Assembly: GCF_015546995.1 (NCBI RefSeq)
Contig: NZ_JADMUH010000005.1
Span: 1 to 64,000 of the forward strand
Origin: Streptococcus infantis
GTDB lineage: Bacteria > Bacillota > Bacilli > Lactobacillales > Streptococcaceae
Reading direction: 5' to 3'
Length of the DNA: 64,000 nucleotides
The notes under the pieces were generated by a model. It worked only from the letters and a program-made list of their open reading frames with translations, was not told the origin of the DNA and made no database searches. Positions 55,711 through 63,196 of this stretch are shown here, piece after piece (position 1 is the first letter of the stretch; every line of letters starts with the position of its first letter). The position numbers were made by a program, and so were the translations under genes.

Positions 55711-56064
55711 ATGATTTTAATAAAACTCGCTTCTGTCTTGCTTTTGGTACTAACCTTGGCTTTGGCTATTATCTTTAGTAGATTTTTTAAGTTAAAGAAA
55801 AAGGGGATTAACTTTGCAGATTTGGCTTTTCCTTTTCTGATTTTTGAATACTATTTAATCAGTGCAAAGGTTTTTACCCATAATCAACTTCCCATTTTGG
55901 GGGCAGCCCTATCTTTGCTAGCCATCATTCTAGCCTTTTTCTTTTTAAGCAAAAAACGTAGTTTTTATTATCCAAAATTCCTTAAATTCTTTTGGAGAGC
56001 TGGATTTCTACTCACATTGCTCATCTACATCGTTATGATTGTTCAAATCTTCATGATGAAATAA
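55711..56064 (+). CDS. DUF3397 family membrane protein
   Basis: 117 residues with four membrane spans (about 4-22, 34-50, 64-82 and 94-114) separated by short basic loops (FFKLKKKG, SKKRSFYYPKF). Size and pattern match DUF3397, a Firmicutes family of unknown function. It is monocistronic, ending at its own terminator ahead of the amidase gene. Confidence 0.8.
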   Translation: MILIKLASVLLLVLTLALAIIFSRFFKLKKKGINFADLAFPFLIFEYYLISAKVFTHNQLPILGAALSLLAIILAFFFLSKKRSFYYPKFLKFFWRAGFLLTLLIYIVMIVQIFMMK

Positions 56065-56072
56065 ATCATGCC

Positions 56073-56118
56073 AGCACCTCAACAGTTGGCGACTCGTTCT
56101 TCCACATGAGGTGCTTTT
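56073..56118 (+). terminator. Terminator of the DUF3397 gene
   Basis: AGCACCTC / GAGGTGCT with a 27-nt loop, followed by TTTT. Confidence 0.65.
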
Positions 56119-56166
56119 CTAATGACATTTTAAAAAAGATTATTAAAAAAATAGGAGATCAAACAA

Positions 56167-57849
56167 GTGAAAAAAACGCTCTTGGCAAGTGCCATCGCAC
56201 TTACTTTTCTAGGATTCGCAACACACCCTGCTTTGGCTGAAGAAAATAACGTAAAAACTACAGCAGAAACGACACAAGAAACTACAACTACAGAAAAAGA
56301 AAAAAAGAGCATCCCTTCAACCAAGGAAACTGCTCCTTCTACTGAAACAAGTTCAAGCGTACCAACAACTTCTACAACAAATCAAAGTGAAACTCCAGCT
56401 AAGAAAGAGGAAGACAAGGCTCCAGAAGTCAAAAAAGAAGGTTGGGTATTAGAGGAAAACCACTGGCGTTTCTATGAAAACAATGCCCCTGTTCTTAACT
56501 GGAAAAAAATTCAAGGAAAATGGTACTACTTCGATAAGAACGGTATCATGCTCAGTGATACGATTTATGATGGATACATCCTGACTAGTAGCGGTGCTAT
56601 GGTCGATAGTGGCTGGGCTAAAATTAAAGATAAATGGTATTATGCAAAGCTATCTGGTAAAATCTCTCAGCAAAAATGGGAAAAAGTTGGTGGTGTATGG
56701 TACTACTTTGACAAAGATGGAATCATGCTCAGCAACACCATTTTTGATGGTTATATCTTTACCAATAGTGGGGCTATGGCTGAGAGCGCTTGGGTCAAAC
56801 AAGATGGTAAATGGTACTATGCCCAAACTTCTGGACAATTAAGTAAAAATAAGTGGGATAAAATTGGTGGTACTTGGTACTACTTTAATAAAGATGCCAC
56901 TATGGCAAGTAACCAATGGCAAGGTAACTACTACCTAAAAGCTAGCGGTGCCATGGCTGAGAAAGAGTGGATTTTTGATAAAAACTATAATAGCTGGTTC
57001 TATTTAAAATCAGGTGGTGCTTATGCAGCGCGTGAATGGATTGGTTCATACTACCTCAAGTCAGGTGGTTACATGGCTAAGAGTGAATGGATTGATGACA
57101 GCTACTACAATGCTCGTTACTATGTAGATGAAAATGGTGTCTATGTCACAGGAACTCGTAAAATCGATGGAAAAGCACATCAGTTCCAAAGTAATGGAAA
57201 ATGGATAGGTGAAGTTCCAGTAAGTCGTGGATTTGAAAAAGGAAAATACACATATACCGTTTTCTTAGACCCAGGACACGGCGGTAAAGATCCTGGTGCT
57301 GTTTATTATAACACGAATGAAAAAGACCTCACCATGCAAGTTTATCAAAAACTACGCAAGGAACTCCAAAGTCTTGGTTATACTGTTCTTTCTTCTAGAG
57401 ATAGTGATGTCTATGTCGACTTTGTCACTGAACGTTCAAGAATGGTTAATAAGACTGATTCAGATATCTTTATTAGTATTCACTTCAATGCTAGTGGCAG
57501 CCCTGCTTCTAACCGTTCTGGTATTCAGACCTATTCTTACGAAGAAGCTGCTGGTTATCCTTCTAAGATTAATCCATACTGGCATAACCATCCCGACCGT
57601 ATCAGTGAAAGCAATCGCCTAGCTGCAGATATCCACTCTTCACTCCTAGCTGAAACAGGTGCTAAGGATGCAGGTCTTCTCCAAAGTAGCTTTGCTGTCC
57701 TTCGAGAAACCGATAAACCAGCAGTTCTATTGGAGCTTGGTTACATTGACAATTTCAACGAAAACCAACAAATTCGTAGCGATGCTTACCAAAATAGATT
57801 GGTGGCAGGTATTGTCAAAGGTATTCAAAAATATTACGCAGGCAAATAA
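56167..57849 (+). CDS. Choline-binding N-acetylmuramoyl-L-alanine amidase (Amidase_3)
   Basis: 560 residues starting with GTG after AGGAGA. A signal peptide (1-24) is followed by a Thr/Ser/Glu/Pro linker (27-90) and choline-binding repeats (~91-345). The later repeats (YYLKSGGYMAKSEW) resemble those of LytB. The catalytic Amidase_3 domain (~362-560) has zinc ligands His371 in DPGHGG, Glu385 in NEKD and His439 in SIHFN, with catalytic Glu523 in LLELGY. It cuts between MurNAc and the stem peptide at the choline-bearing wall. Binding module first and catalytic domain last is the reverse of LytA, whose catalytic domain is also a different family. It is monocistronic. Confidence 0.92.
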   Translation: MKKTLLASAIALTFLGFATHPALAEENNVKTTAETTQETTTTEKEKKSIPSTKETAPSTETSSSVPTTSTTNQSETPAKKEEDKAPEVKKEGWVLEENHWRFYENNAPVLNWKKIQGKWYYFDKNGIMLSDTIYDGYILTSSGAMVDSGWAKIKDKWYYAKLSGKISQQKWEKVGGVWYYFDKDGIMLSNTIFDGYIFTNSGAMAESAWVKQDGKWYYAQTSGQLSKNKWDKIGGTWYYFNKDATMASNQWQGNYYLKASGAMAEKEWIFDKNYNSWFYLKSGGAYAAREWIGSYYLKSGGYMAKSEWIDDSYYNARYYVDENGVYVTGTRKIDGKAHQFQSNGKWIGEVPVSRGFEKGKYTYTVFLDPGHGGKDPGAVYYNTNEKDLTMQVYQKLRKELQSLGYTVLSSRDSDVYVDFVTERSRMVNKTDSDIFISIHFNASGSPASNRSGIQTYSYEEAAGYPSKINPYWHNHPDRISESNRLAADIHSSLLAETGAKDAGLLQSSFAVLRETDKPAVLLELGYIDNFNENQQIRSDAYQNRLVAGIVKGIQKYYAGK

Positions 57850-57852
57850 AGC

Positions 57853-57882
57853 AAAAGTCTCGAGAAAGCTCGAGACTTTTTT
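57853..57882 (+). terminator. Amidase terminator
   Basis: Perfect stem AGTCTCGAG / CTCGAGACT with a 4-nt loop, then T6. Confidence 0.92.
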
Positions 57883-57885
57883 GTT

Positions 57886-58200
57886 TTATACTTCTTTCTT
57901 GTTAGTTTCCGGAAAGAGGAAACCAATCCCCACACAAGCTAGCACACCTGCACCGATTACCAACCCACTTGAAAGTGGCAAAATATCAAGAATAGCATTT
58001 GCAATAATAAAAGCAATAATCAAGCACATGAGACTAGCTTTATAATCTTTTTTCACTAGATTCTCAAGAGTAAAGAATAGAAATAGACCTACTGGAAAGA
58101 GTGCCCAGATGTTAACATCCAAACTTGGCCATCCAACTAAACCAAAATACAAAACTGCTGCTGCAACGACTAAAAATCCGATACCTACTACTTTTTTCAT
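57886..58200 (-). CDS. Small membrane protein, LiaF-TM/LiaI-like
   Basis: 104 residues, four short hydrophobic segments (about 4-22, 29-46, 56-72 and 76-93). A cluster of small residues in LPLSSGLVIGAGVLACVGIGF and an NKKEV end resemble DUF5668/LiaF-type membrane regions involved in envelope stress. That assignment is tentative. It converges on the amidase gene and shares its terminator region. Confidence 0.6.
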   Translation of the reverse strand: MKKVVGIGFLVVAAAVLYFGLVGWPSLDVNIWALFPVGLFLFFTLENLVKKDYKASLMCLIIAFIIANAILDILPLSSGLVIGAGVLACVGIGFLFPETNKKEV

Positions 58201-58342
58201 GATATAACCTCATTTTCTATTTTGTTAGGAAGCTTTATCTCCCCTTGACAATTACTACTATAACAGAAATAAAAATCGCAAACAATAGGATTTGCCTATG
58301 TGGTAGTCATGATAGACTATGTGGTCAGAATTTTATAAAAAA

Positions 58343-58373
58343 GAAAAAAGAAGCCTGTCCTGAGACAAGGCTT
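58343..58373 (-). terminator. Terminator of the ABC-2 exporter operon
   Basis: AAGCCT-t-GTC / GAC-a-GGCTT stem followed by TCTTTTTTC on the minus strand. Confidence 0.85.
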
Positions 58374-58382
58374 GATTTATTT

Positions 58383-59168
58383 TTAAGAACCCGCACTTTC
58401 GTAAGCGTCTAATCCCCTATCCCAGAGTTTTAAAGAAATAACAAAGAAAACAAGGGAAACCAAAATCAACCCACCGATATTAAAGAAGACATCCTTATCC
58501 TGCAAGAAATAGCTGGCAGGATAGTAGGCGGTAAAAGCGAAAGGCACAATAAAGCTAATTAACCAACGAAGGAGCGAATTGTAAATGGAAATCGGGTACT
58601 TGGCAAAGTCATTAAACATATAGAAAATGTAAATCATGGCACCTGACTGCTTGGTCCAAAAAGCGATGCTGGCTGTCGCAATTTTCAAGGAAGTATAAAT
58701 CAAGGTCGCAAAAGGAATACAGACTAGGAAAAGCAGGAATTTTGGAAGAGTCCAAGCAATGCTAGTCGCCGTTGTCGCTAGTAAGATTCCACCGACCAAA
58801 AGTTCACCCAAGGCATCAATCTGAAAGGTCTCAACGAGGATGTGAAAGAGAGGATTGATAGGACGAGTCAGATACTTGTCAAACTCCCCTTTTCGAACTA
58901 GTCGTTGACCTAAAGCCCAGAGATTGTCAAAAAAGAGATGATCTAATCCCTTTGGAATTAAGGAAAATCCATAGATAAAGGCAATCTCTTGAAAGGTCCA
59001 ACCTTCTAGCGAGGGGATGTGTTGAAAGAGTACATTAAGAAACAAGAGGTTCAGGCCTTGAGTCAGAAAGACTCCCAAGACACCAACCACAAAATCCACC
59101 TTGTATTCCATGATTTGCTTGATGTATTGTCTAATAAAAATCAGATGCATGCGTTGATATTTTTTCAT
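58383..59168 (-). CDS. ABC-2 family permease (DUF990 type), second subunit
   Basis: 261 residues, six membrane spans. The pattern FVVGVLGVFLTQGLNLLFL near residue 29 and the LVRKGEFDKYLTRPINPLFH loop are typical of PF06182 (ABC2_membrane_6). It pairs with the homologous upstream permease (both have a GD/KEGxxDxxLxRP-like loop), so the exporter is a heterodimer with the ATPase gene. The substrate is unknown. It lies 1 nt after the first permease. Confidence 0.85.
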   Translation of the reverse strand: MKKYQRMHLIFIRQYIKQIMEYKVDFVVGVLGVFLTQGLNLLFLNVLFQHIPSLEGWTFQEIAFIYGFSLIPKGLDHLFFDNLWALGQRLVRKGEFDKYLTRPINPLFHILVETFQIDALGELLVGGILLATTATSIAWTLPKFLLFLVCIPFATLIYTSLKIATASIAFWTKQSGAMIYIFYMFNDFAKYPISIYNSLLRWLISFIVPFAFTAYYPASYFLQDKDVFFNIGGLILVSLVFFVISLKLWDRGLDAYESAGS

Positions 59169-59169
59169 C

Positions 59170-59988
59170 CTAACCTCCCTGAATGGTGATAAATGACTGG
59201 ACTCGTTTCCAAATCAACTGAGACAAGCCCACCATCACTATAAGCCAGAAAAACTGAAGCAAAAGAGCTTGAAGAATCTGACTAGCATCGTATTTCCCAA
59301 GAATAATCATGACCGGAGTGTAAATTAAGGATGAAAAAGGCAAGAAGGAGAGAATATCTGAAACCACCTTTGGAAAAAAAGCCAAAGGAATCAAACTGCC
59401 AGACATAAAGGATACTAGTGAAGCCTTAAATACTTGAGAACCCCATAGATTTTTAAATATAAAGGCTGAAAATCCAAAACAGATATTAAAGAAAAAGTTA
59501 ATCAGATAGGCGAGCGTTAAGCTAATGAGATATAGAACCGTCGATCCCAGTACTTCTACAATCCCTTGTCCAGACAAGATTTTCACCAAAATGATGACAC
59601 TTAAAAATGGTAGTCCAACGCTGATGAAAATCAACCACTTGGAACCAAGCTCGGTAAAGAGGTAAGAAGCCGCAAAATGCACTGGTCGCAACAAACGCAT
59701 GATAATGGAACCTTCCTTGACCTCATCACCGATCATAAAGGAGCTATCTGACTCAGTTAATAAATTAGTCACAAAACTCATGATGATGTAAAGGGTGATA
59801 TCCGCCATGCTGAAGCCCTGAATCAAAGACTCCTGCGAGGAATCAAAGACCGCCTTCCAGAGATAAAATTCCACAAAAGCACCCATGACATCACCAATCC
59901 GATAGAGAATAAAGTTGACTCGATAGGTGATCAACTCCTGAATCCCTGCATTGATAAAGGGTTTATAACGTCTCCACAATTTGACCAT
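59170..59988 (-). CDS. ABC-2 family permease, first subunit
   Basis: 272 residues, six membrane spans, with the related loop VKEGSIIMRLLRPVHFAASY near residue 100. The start at 59988 (MVKLWRRYKPF) has AAAGGAGC upstream, inside the end of the ATPase gene. A start 14 codons earlier would overlap the ATPase by 41 nt and lacks a ribosome site. It forms the membrane channel with the second permease. Confidence 0.85.
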   Translation of the reverse strand: MVKLWRRYKPFINAGIQELITYRVNFILYRIGDVMGAFVEFYLWKAVFDSSQESLIQGFSMADITLYIIMSFVTNLLTESDSSFMIGDEVKEGSIIMRLLRPVHFAASYLFTELGSKWLIFISVGLPFLSVIILVKILSGQGIVEVLGSTVLYLISLTLAYLINFFFNICFGFSAFIFKNLWGSQVFKASLVSFMSGSLIPLAFFPKVVSDILSFLPFSSLIYTPVMIILGKYDASQILQALLLQFFWLIVMVGLSQLIWKRVQSFITIQGG

Positions 59989-59989
59989 C

Positions 59990-60982
59990 TTAGAGCTCCT
60001 TTCGATAGAAGCGACGGATAATATCCTCAATATCCGTATCTACCATCTTCAAATCACGGACTTCAAAATCAGATAAGGTTTGCTTGATAATATCGGCCGA
60101 CTGGTAGCGGGTACTATCGAATTCAATAGTCAGGTTATTTCCTTGTCTATCAATGGTCATATCAGGTAGGCCTTCATAGTGAGAAAGGAGATGACTTTGA
60201 CCTGGTAGCAGTTCAAAGGAAAGAGTCTTCATCTTGCCAAAGGTTTCCTTGAGCTGACTCACCGTTCCATCAAAAATCTCTTGCCCCTTATCAATCATAA
60301 AAATCCGATCACAGAGTTGCTCAATATCACTCAAATCATGAGTAGTCAAGAGAATAGTTGTCTCTTCCTCCTGATTGATCTGGGTGATAGCACGTCGAAT
60401 GTTATCCTTGACCGACACATCCAAACCAATAGTCGGTTCATCTAAAAAGAGAACTTTGGGATTGTGAAGCAAGGAAGCCGCAATATCCGCCCGCATCCGT
60501 TGACCTAGTGAAAGAGTCCGCACAGGATCCTTGATAAATTCCTTCAAATCCAAAACTTCATTCAAAAAGTCCATGCGCTTATGGAAAAGCGAGTCTGGCA
60601 CATCGTAAATCTCTTTCAAGACCGTGTAGGTCTCTTGTAGAGCCAAATCCCACCATAGCTGGGTGCGCTGTCCGAAAACGACTCCAATATCCTTGACATA
60701 ATCTTGGCGATTATCCTGGGGAATCTTGCCGTTAATCCGACAAAAACCAGATGTCGGTTTTAAAATCCCTGTCAGCATTTTGATGGTTGTCGACTTCCCA
60801 GCACCATTTGCCCCGATAAATCCTAAAATCTGCCCTTTTGGAACTTCAAAAGTTAAATCCTTGACCGCTTCAAAGGTCTGTTTTTCAGGATTAATAAAGG
60901 AGCGCAAAGCTCCCTTCAAACCAGGTTCCTTTACTGTCTTCACAAAATTTTTCTGAAGATGTTGCACTTCTATCATTGCCAT
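59990..60982 (-). CDS. ABC transporter ATP-binding protein of the DUF990 exporter
   Basis: 330 residues. Walker A is GANGAGKSTT (~residue 58), the signature is LSLGQRMRADIAASLL and Walker B is VLFLDEPTIGLD. A C-terminal extension (~235-330) follows, as in ABC-2 exporters. First gene of a three-gene operon whose -35 box is covered by a cre-like site (61115-61130), suggesting repression by CcpA in rich sugar. Confidence 0.92.
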   Translation of the reverse strand: MAMIEVQHLQKNFVKTVKEPGLKGALRSFINPEKQTFEAVKDLTFEVPKGQILGFIGANGAGKSTTIKMLTGILKPTSGFCRINGKIPQDNRQDYVKDIGVVFGQRTQLWWDLALQETYTVLKEIYDVPDSLFHKRMDFLNEVLDLKEFIKDPVRTLSLGQRMRADIAASLLHNPKVLFLDEPTIGLDVSVKDNIRRAITQINQEEETTILLTTHDLSDIEQLCDRIFMIDKGQEIFDGTVSQLKETFGKMKTLSFELLPGQSHLLSHYEGLPDMTIDRQGNNLTIEFDSTRYQSADIIKQTLSDFEVRDLKMVDTDIEDIIRRFYRKEL

Positions 60983-61091
60983 ATCTATCTCCCTACCGTA
61001 AGAAACAACATTGTATTTTTGACTACAAATATTCTAAATCCTTACTTTCTACACCTTCTCAATATTATTACAGAAGGATTTATACCAACCT

Positions 61092-61120
61092 ATTATAATC
61101 TAATAAAAAAAGGAATGCAA
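61092..61120 (-). promoter_or_regulatory. Promoter of the ABC-2 exporter operon
   Basis: Minus strand: TTGCAT, 17 nt, TATAAT. A leader of about 100 nt follows. Confidence 0.65.
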
Positions 61121-61130
61121 GCGTTTGCTT
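61115..61130. promoter_or_regulatory. cre-like site overlapping the exporter -35
   Basis: ATGCAAGCGTTTGCTT fits WTGNNARCGNWWWCAW at 14 of 16 positions and has the dyad GCAAgcGTTTGC. It covers the -35 hexamer. Confidence 0.55.
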
Positions 61131-61245
61131 ATTGATTATGAAATTAGAGATTTCTCTCTTAAAATAATACTTTTAATCAAAAATTATGTTTATTAGTTTC
61201 CTTAAAACACCCAAAAAAACTGCCTTCTTTTTCAACATAAGAAAA

Positions 61246-61271
61246 GATAAAAAGGTGATGCTTCATCACCT
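61246..61271 (-). terminator. Terminator of the small-gene cluster
   Basis: Perfect 8-bp stem AGGTGATG / CATCACCT with a 3-nt loop, followed by TTTTTATC on the minus strand. Confidence 0.88.
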
Positions 61272-61275
61272 CCCT

Positions 61276-61683
61276 CTACCAATTTAAGTCTTCAATCATG
61301 CTTCTTACTTGTGAGTCAAGAGTCTTATCCTTCTTGAGTTCTCCAACCAAAGCCTGAATCTGCTGGACTAGATTTGGATCATTGTCATTATAGCATCGAT
61401 GAAGCATCCAGATGTTATGTACAGTTGGACTTTTTAGAACTGACTCCATCAATAATTCCTCATAGCCTTGATGATAAAATCGCTCCACAAAGTGAACCAA
61501 CTCACCTGGAGCTCCAAAATCTACTTCTGGATGCTTGGAAATAAAGTCTAAGACGGGGTCAACCAAATCAAAGGGTTGAGGGTAAGCCTCCATGGCATCT
61601 ACAATCTCGTCAGCCAACTCAAATTCTTGGTCTTCAGTAATTGCATCATGCAAAGCAACTAACATATCATCTTTAGTAAGCAT
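61276..61683 (-). CDS. Unknown acidic 135-residue protein, possibly immunity-like
   Basis: Not securely recognised. It is acidic, all-helical by pattern, with HEAT-like spacing (LVDPVLDFISKHPEVDF, FVERFYHQGYEELL, VHNIWMLHRCYN). This layout recalls Imm-type immunity proteins of polymorphic toxin systems, but that is inference. AAAGGAG precedes the start. It is the last of three small co-directional genes that end at a strong terminator. Confidence 0.6.
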   Translation of the reverse strand: MLTKDDMLVALHDAITEDQEFELADEIVDAMEAYPQPFDLVDPVLDFISKHPEVDFGAPGELVHFVERFYHQGYEELLMESVLKSPTVHNIWMLHRCYNDNDPNLVQQIQALVGELKKDKTLDSQVRSMIEDLNW

Positions 61684-61736
61684 CTGATTCTCCTTTTCAA
61701 CTTTTCCATATCATTATTCGTTTTTGAACTTCTTCT

Positions 61737-62135
61737 TCACTCATCAAACCTTATTCGTAAGTAGTTTTCCAACTCCTTTTGGGATAAATCACTAGGAAGT
61801 TCAAACACATACTCATAACCTTCATCACAAAAGGAAACTTTCTCTTCAGGTGGAAACCATTTCCGAAGCCAGATGATATAGGAGGCATAATCTTGTAACC
61901 TGTTCGTTGAATCAAAGTAATCAATCACAAAAACATTTTTCTTGCTACTCAGTGAACTTTCCAAAGTAAGCTGAGGACTTTGATAATCCCAAGAAAGCGA
62001 GTAAGCTTTTTCAGGATTCGTCCTTTCTATGATCAAAATACCCGGGAATTTTTCTCTCAAAGCAGTACAAAAGGCTTGTAAATCTAGGAATATGGGATCT
62101 TTACTCTCAATAAAGACAAAATCAGCAGTACTCAT
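61737..62135 (-). CDS. Unknown 132-residue protein
   Basis: Not recognised. Mixed alpha/beta pattern with an alternating FVFIESKDP, LIIERTNPEKAYSLSWDY and NVFVIDYFDS core, and an acidic C-terminus. No signal peptide or membrane span. AGAAGGAGAG precedes the ATG. The small size, single-domain look and company of two other orphan genes suggest the same class of function as its neighbours, which is inference. Confidence 0.6.
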   Translation of the reverse strand: MSTADFVFIESKDPIFLDLQAFCTALREKFPGILIIERTNPEKAYSLSWDYQSPQLTLESSLSSKKNVFVIDYFDSTNRLQDYASYIIWLRKWFPPEEKVSFCDEGYEYVFELPSDLSQKELENYLRIRFDE

Positions 62136-62172
62136 CAGTCTCTCTCCTTCTTTTTAAAACTGAAAACAGACC

Positions 62173-62520
62173 TTAACCATCAATGGCAAAATTCTCCAGA
62201 CTCTCAAATGCCTGCCCCTGATAGTCAAAAGAAAAGATATGAATATCATCAAAAGTTTGATCGCAGAAAGTAACGGTTTGTCTTTCTGGCTCGATGATGG
62301 GTTTACCCAATTTTTCAGTAGCTTCTTCATCTGTGAAATACCCATAAAATTCTTGTAAATGAGGCAGTATAAAAGCAAGAATACGAGATCTGTTTTTATG
62401 GTAATTGGCTGCAAGCAACTGAGCTTCCATCTCAAAGTTTCCACTTGGTCTTTCTTCCCAAGCTACAAGAACATCATCTACTTCATGAACGTAGGCTTGC
62501 AAGGACTGATCGAATATCAT
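62173..62520 (-). CDS. Unknown 115-residue protein
   Basis: Not recognised. An alpha/beta protein beginning MIFDQSLQAYVHEVDDVLV, with an acidic surface and a strand-rich end (TVTFCDQTFDDIHIFSFDYQG). No export signal. AGAAGGGA precedes the start. It is 37 nt upstream of the next small gene, so the three likely share a transcript. No adjacent toxin gene is present. Confidence 0.6.
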   Translation of the reverse strand: MIFDQSLQAYVHEVDDVLVAWEERPSGNFEMEAQLLAANYHKNRSRILAFILPHLQEFYGYFTDEEATEKLGKPIIEPERQTVTFCDQTFDDIHIFSFDYQGQAFESLENFAIDG

Positions 62521-62586
62521 GGCTATTTCCCTTCTATTCTATTTACAATAACAGAAAATAAAAATCACATAGATTGAGCTAAATGA

Positions 62587-63141
62587 TTACCTAAAAGTAT
62601 CTGGCATAATTCTTTTCACACTCTCATCTTTGTCCACTAGAAAGCAATCTGGAAAGGTCATCTGTTCCCATTTTTTATAATCAAAACTTGAATCAAAATG
62701 ATTGATTAAGATTCCTAGCAAATTTCCATGAGAACTCAGTAAAATGGTTTTACCTGAATACCTTTCTTCCAAGTCCGCAAATAAATCTAAAATTCTATTT
62801 AATGCTTCTCGATTGGACTCGCCTCCAATAAGAGATTTATCTGGATTTTGCCATAAATATTGAATTGTTTTTTCAAACTCAGTATCTTCAATAAATCTTG
62901 AGGATAATTTTCTTTCACGTAAACGATTATCAAGTACTATCTTATCAAATTGAACGGGAGAACTATTAACTGTCTCAAAAGCTCGCTTATAAGGGCTTGA
63001 AATAAAGTAATCTATTTTACAAGCATTTAAAAACTCCAACTGTTCAAGAGAAGAAAATCCTTTTTCCGACAATGTTCTATTAAAATCATCACTCGAGAAT
63101 CTTGAATGAGCATGTCTAAGTACAATATAAGTATTCTTCAT
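62587..63141 (-). CDS. Histidine phosphatase family protein
   Basis: 184 residues. The N-terminal RHAH motif (YIVLRHAHSRFSSDD) replaces the usual RHG, with NRTLSEKG following, a mid Glu in LIGGESNREALNRI, and the second His in ILLSSHGNLLG. These are the phosphoglycerate-mutase/histidine phosphatase catalytic elements. Substrate unknown. GAGAGGTGA precedes the ATG. Confidence 0.85.
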   Translation of the reverse strand: MKNTYIVLRHAHSRFSSDDFNRTLSEKGFSSLEQLEFLNACKIDYFISSPYKRAFETVNSSPVQFDKIVLDNRLRERKLSSRFIEDTEFEKTIQYLWQNPDKSLIGGESNREALNRILDLFADLEERYSGKTILLSSHGNLLGILINHFDSSFDYKKWEQMTFPDCFLVDKDESVKRIMPDTFR

Positions 63142-63196
63142 AAAATGTCACCTCTCAATTATTGGCATCAGTTCAAAATAACTTTCTAAATCACAG

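Noticed and set aside
58383..60982. Exporter considered as a bacteriocin (lantibiotic) immunity transporter.
   Set aside because: Permeases are DUF990 type and there are no lan genes, leader peptides or two-component regulators nearby.
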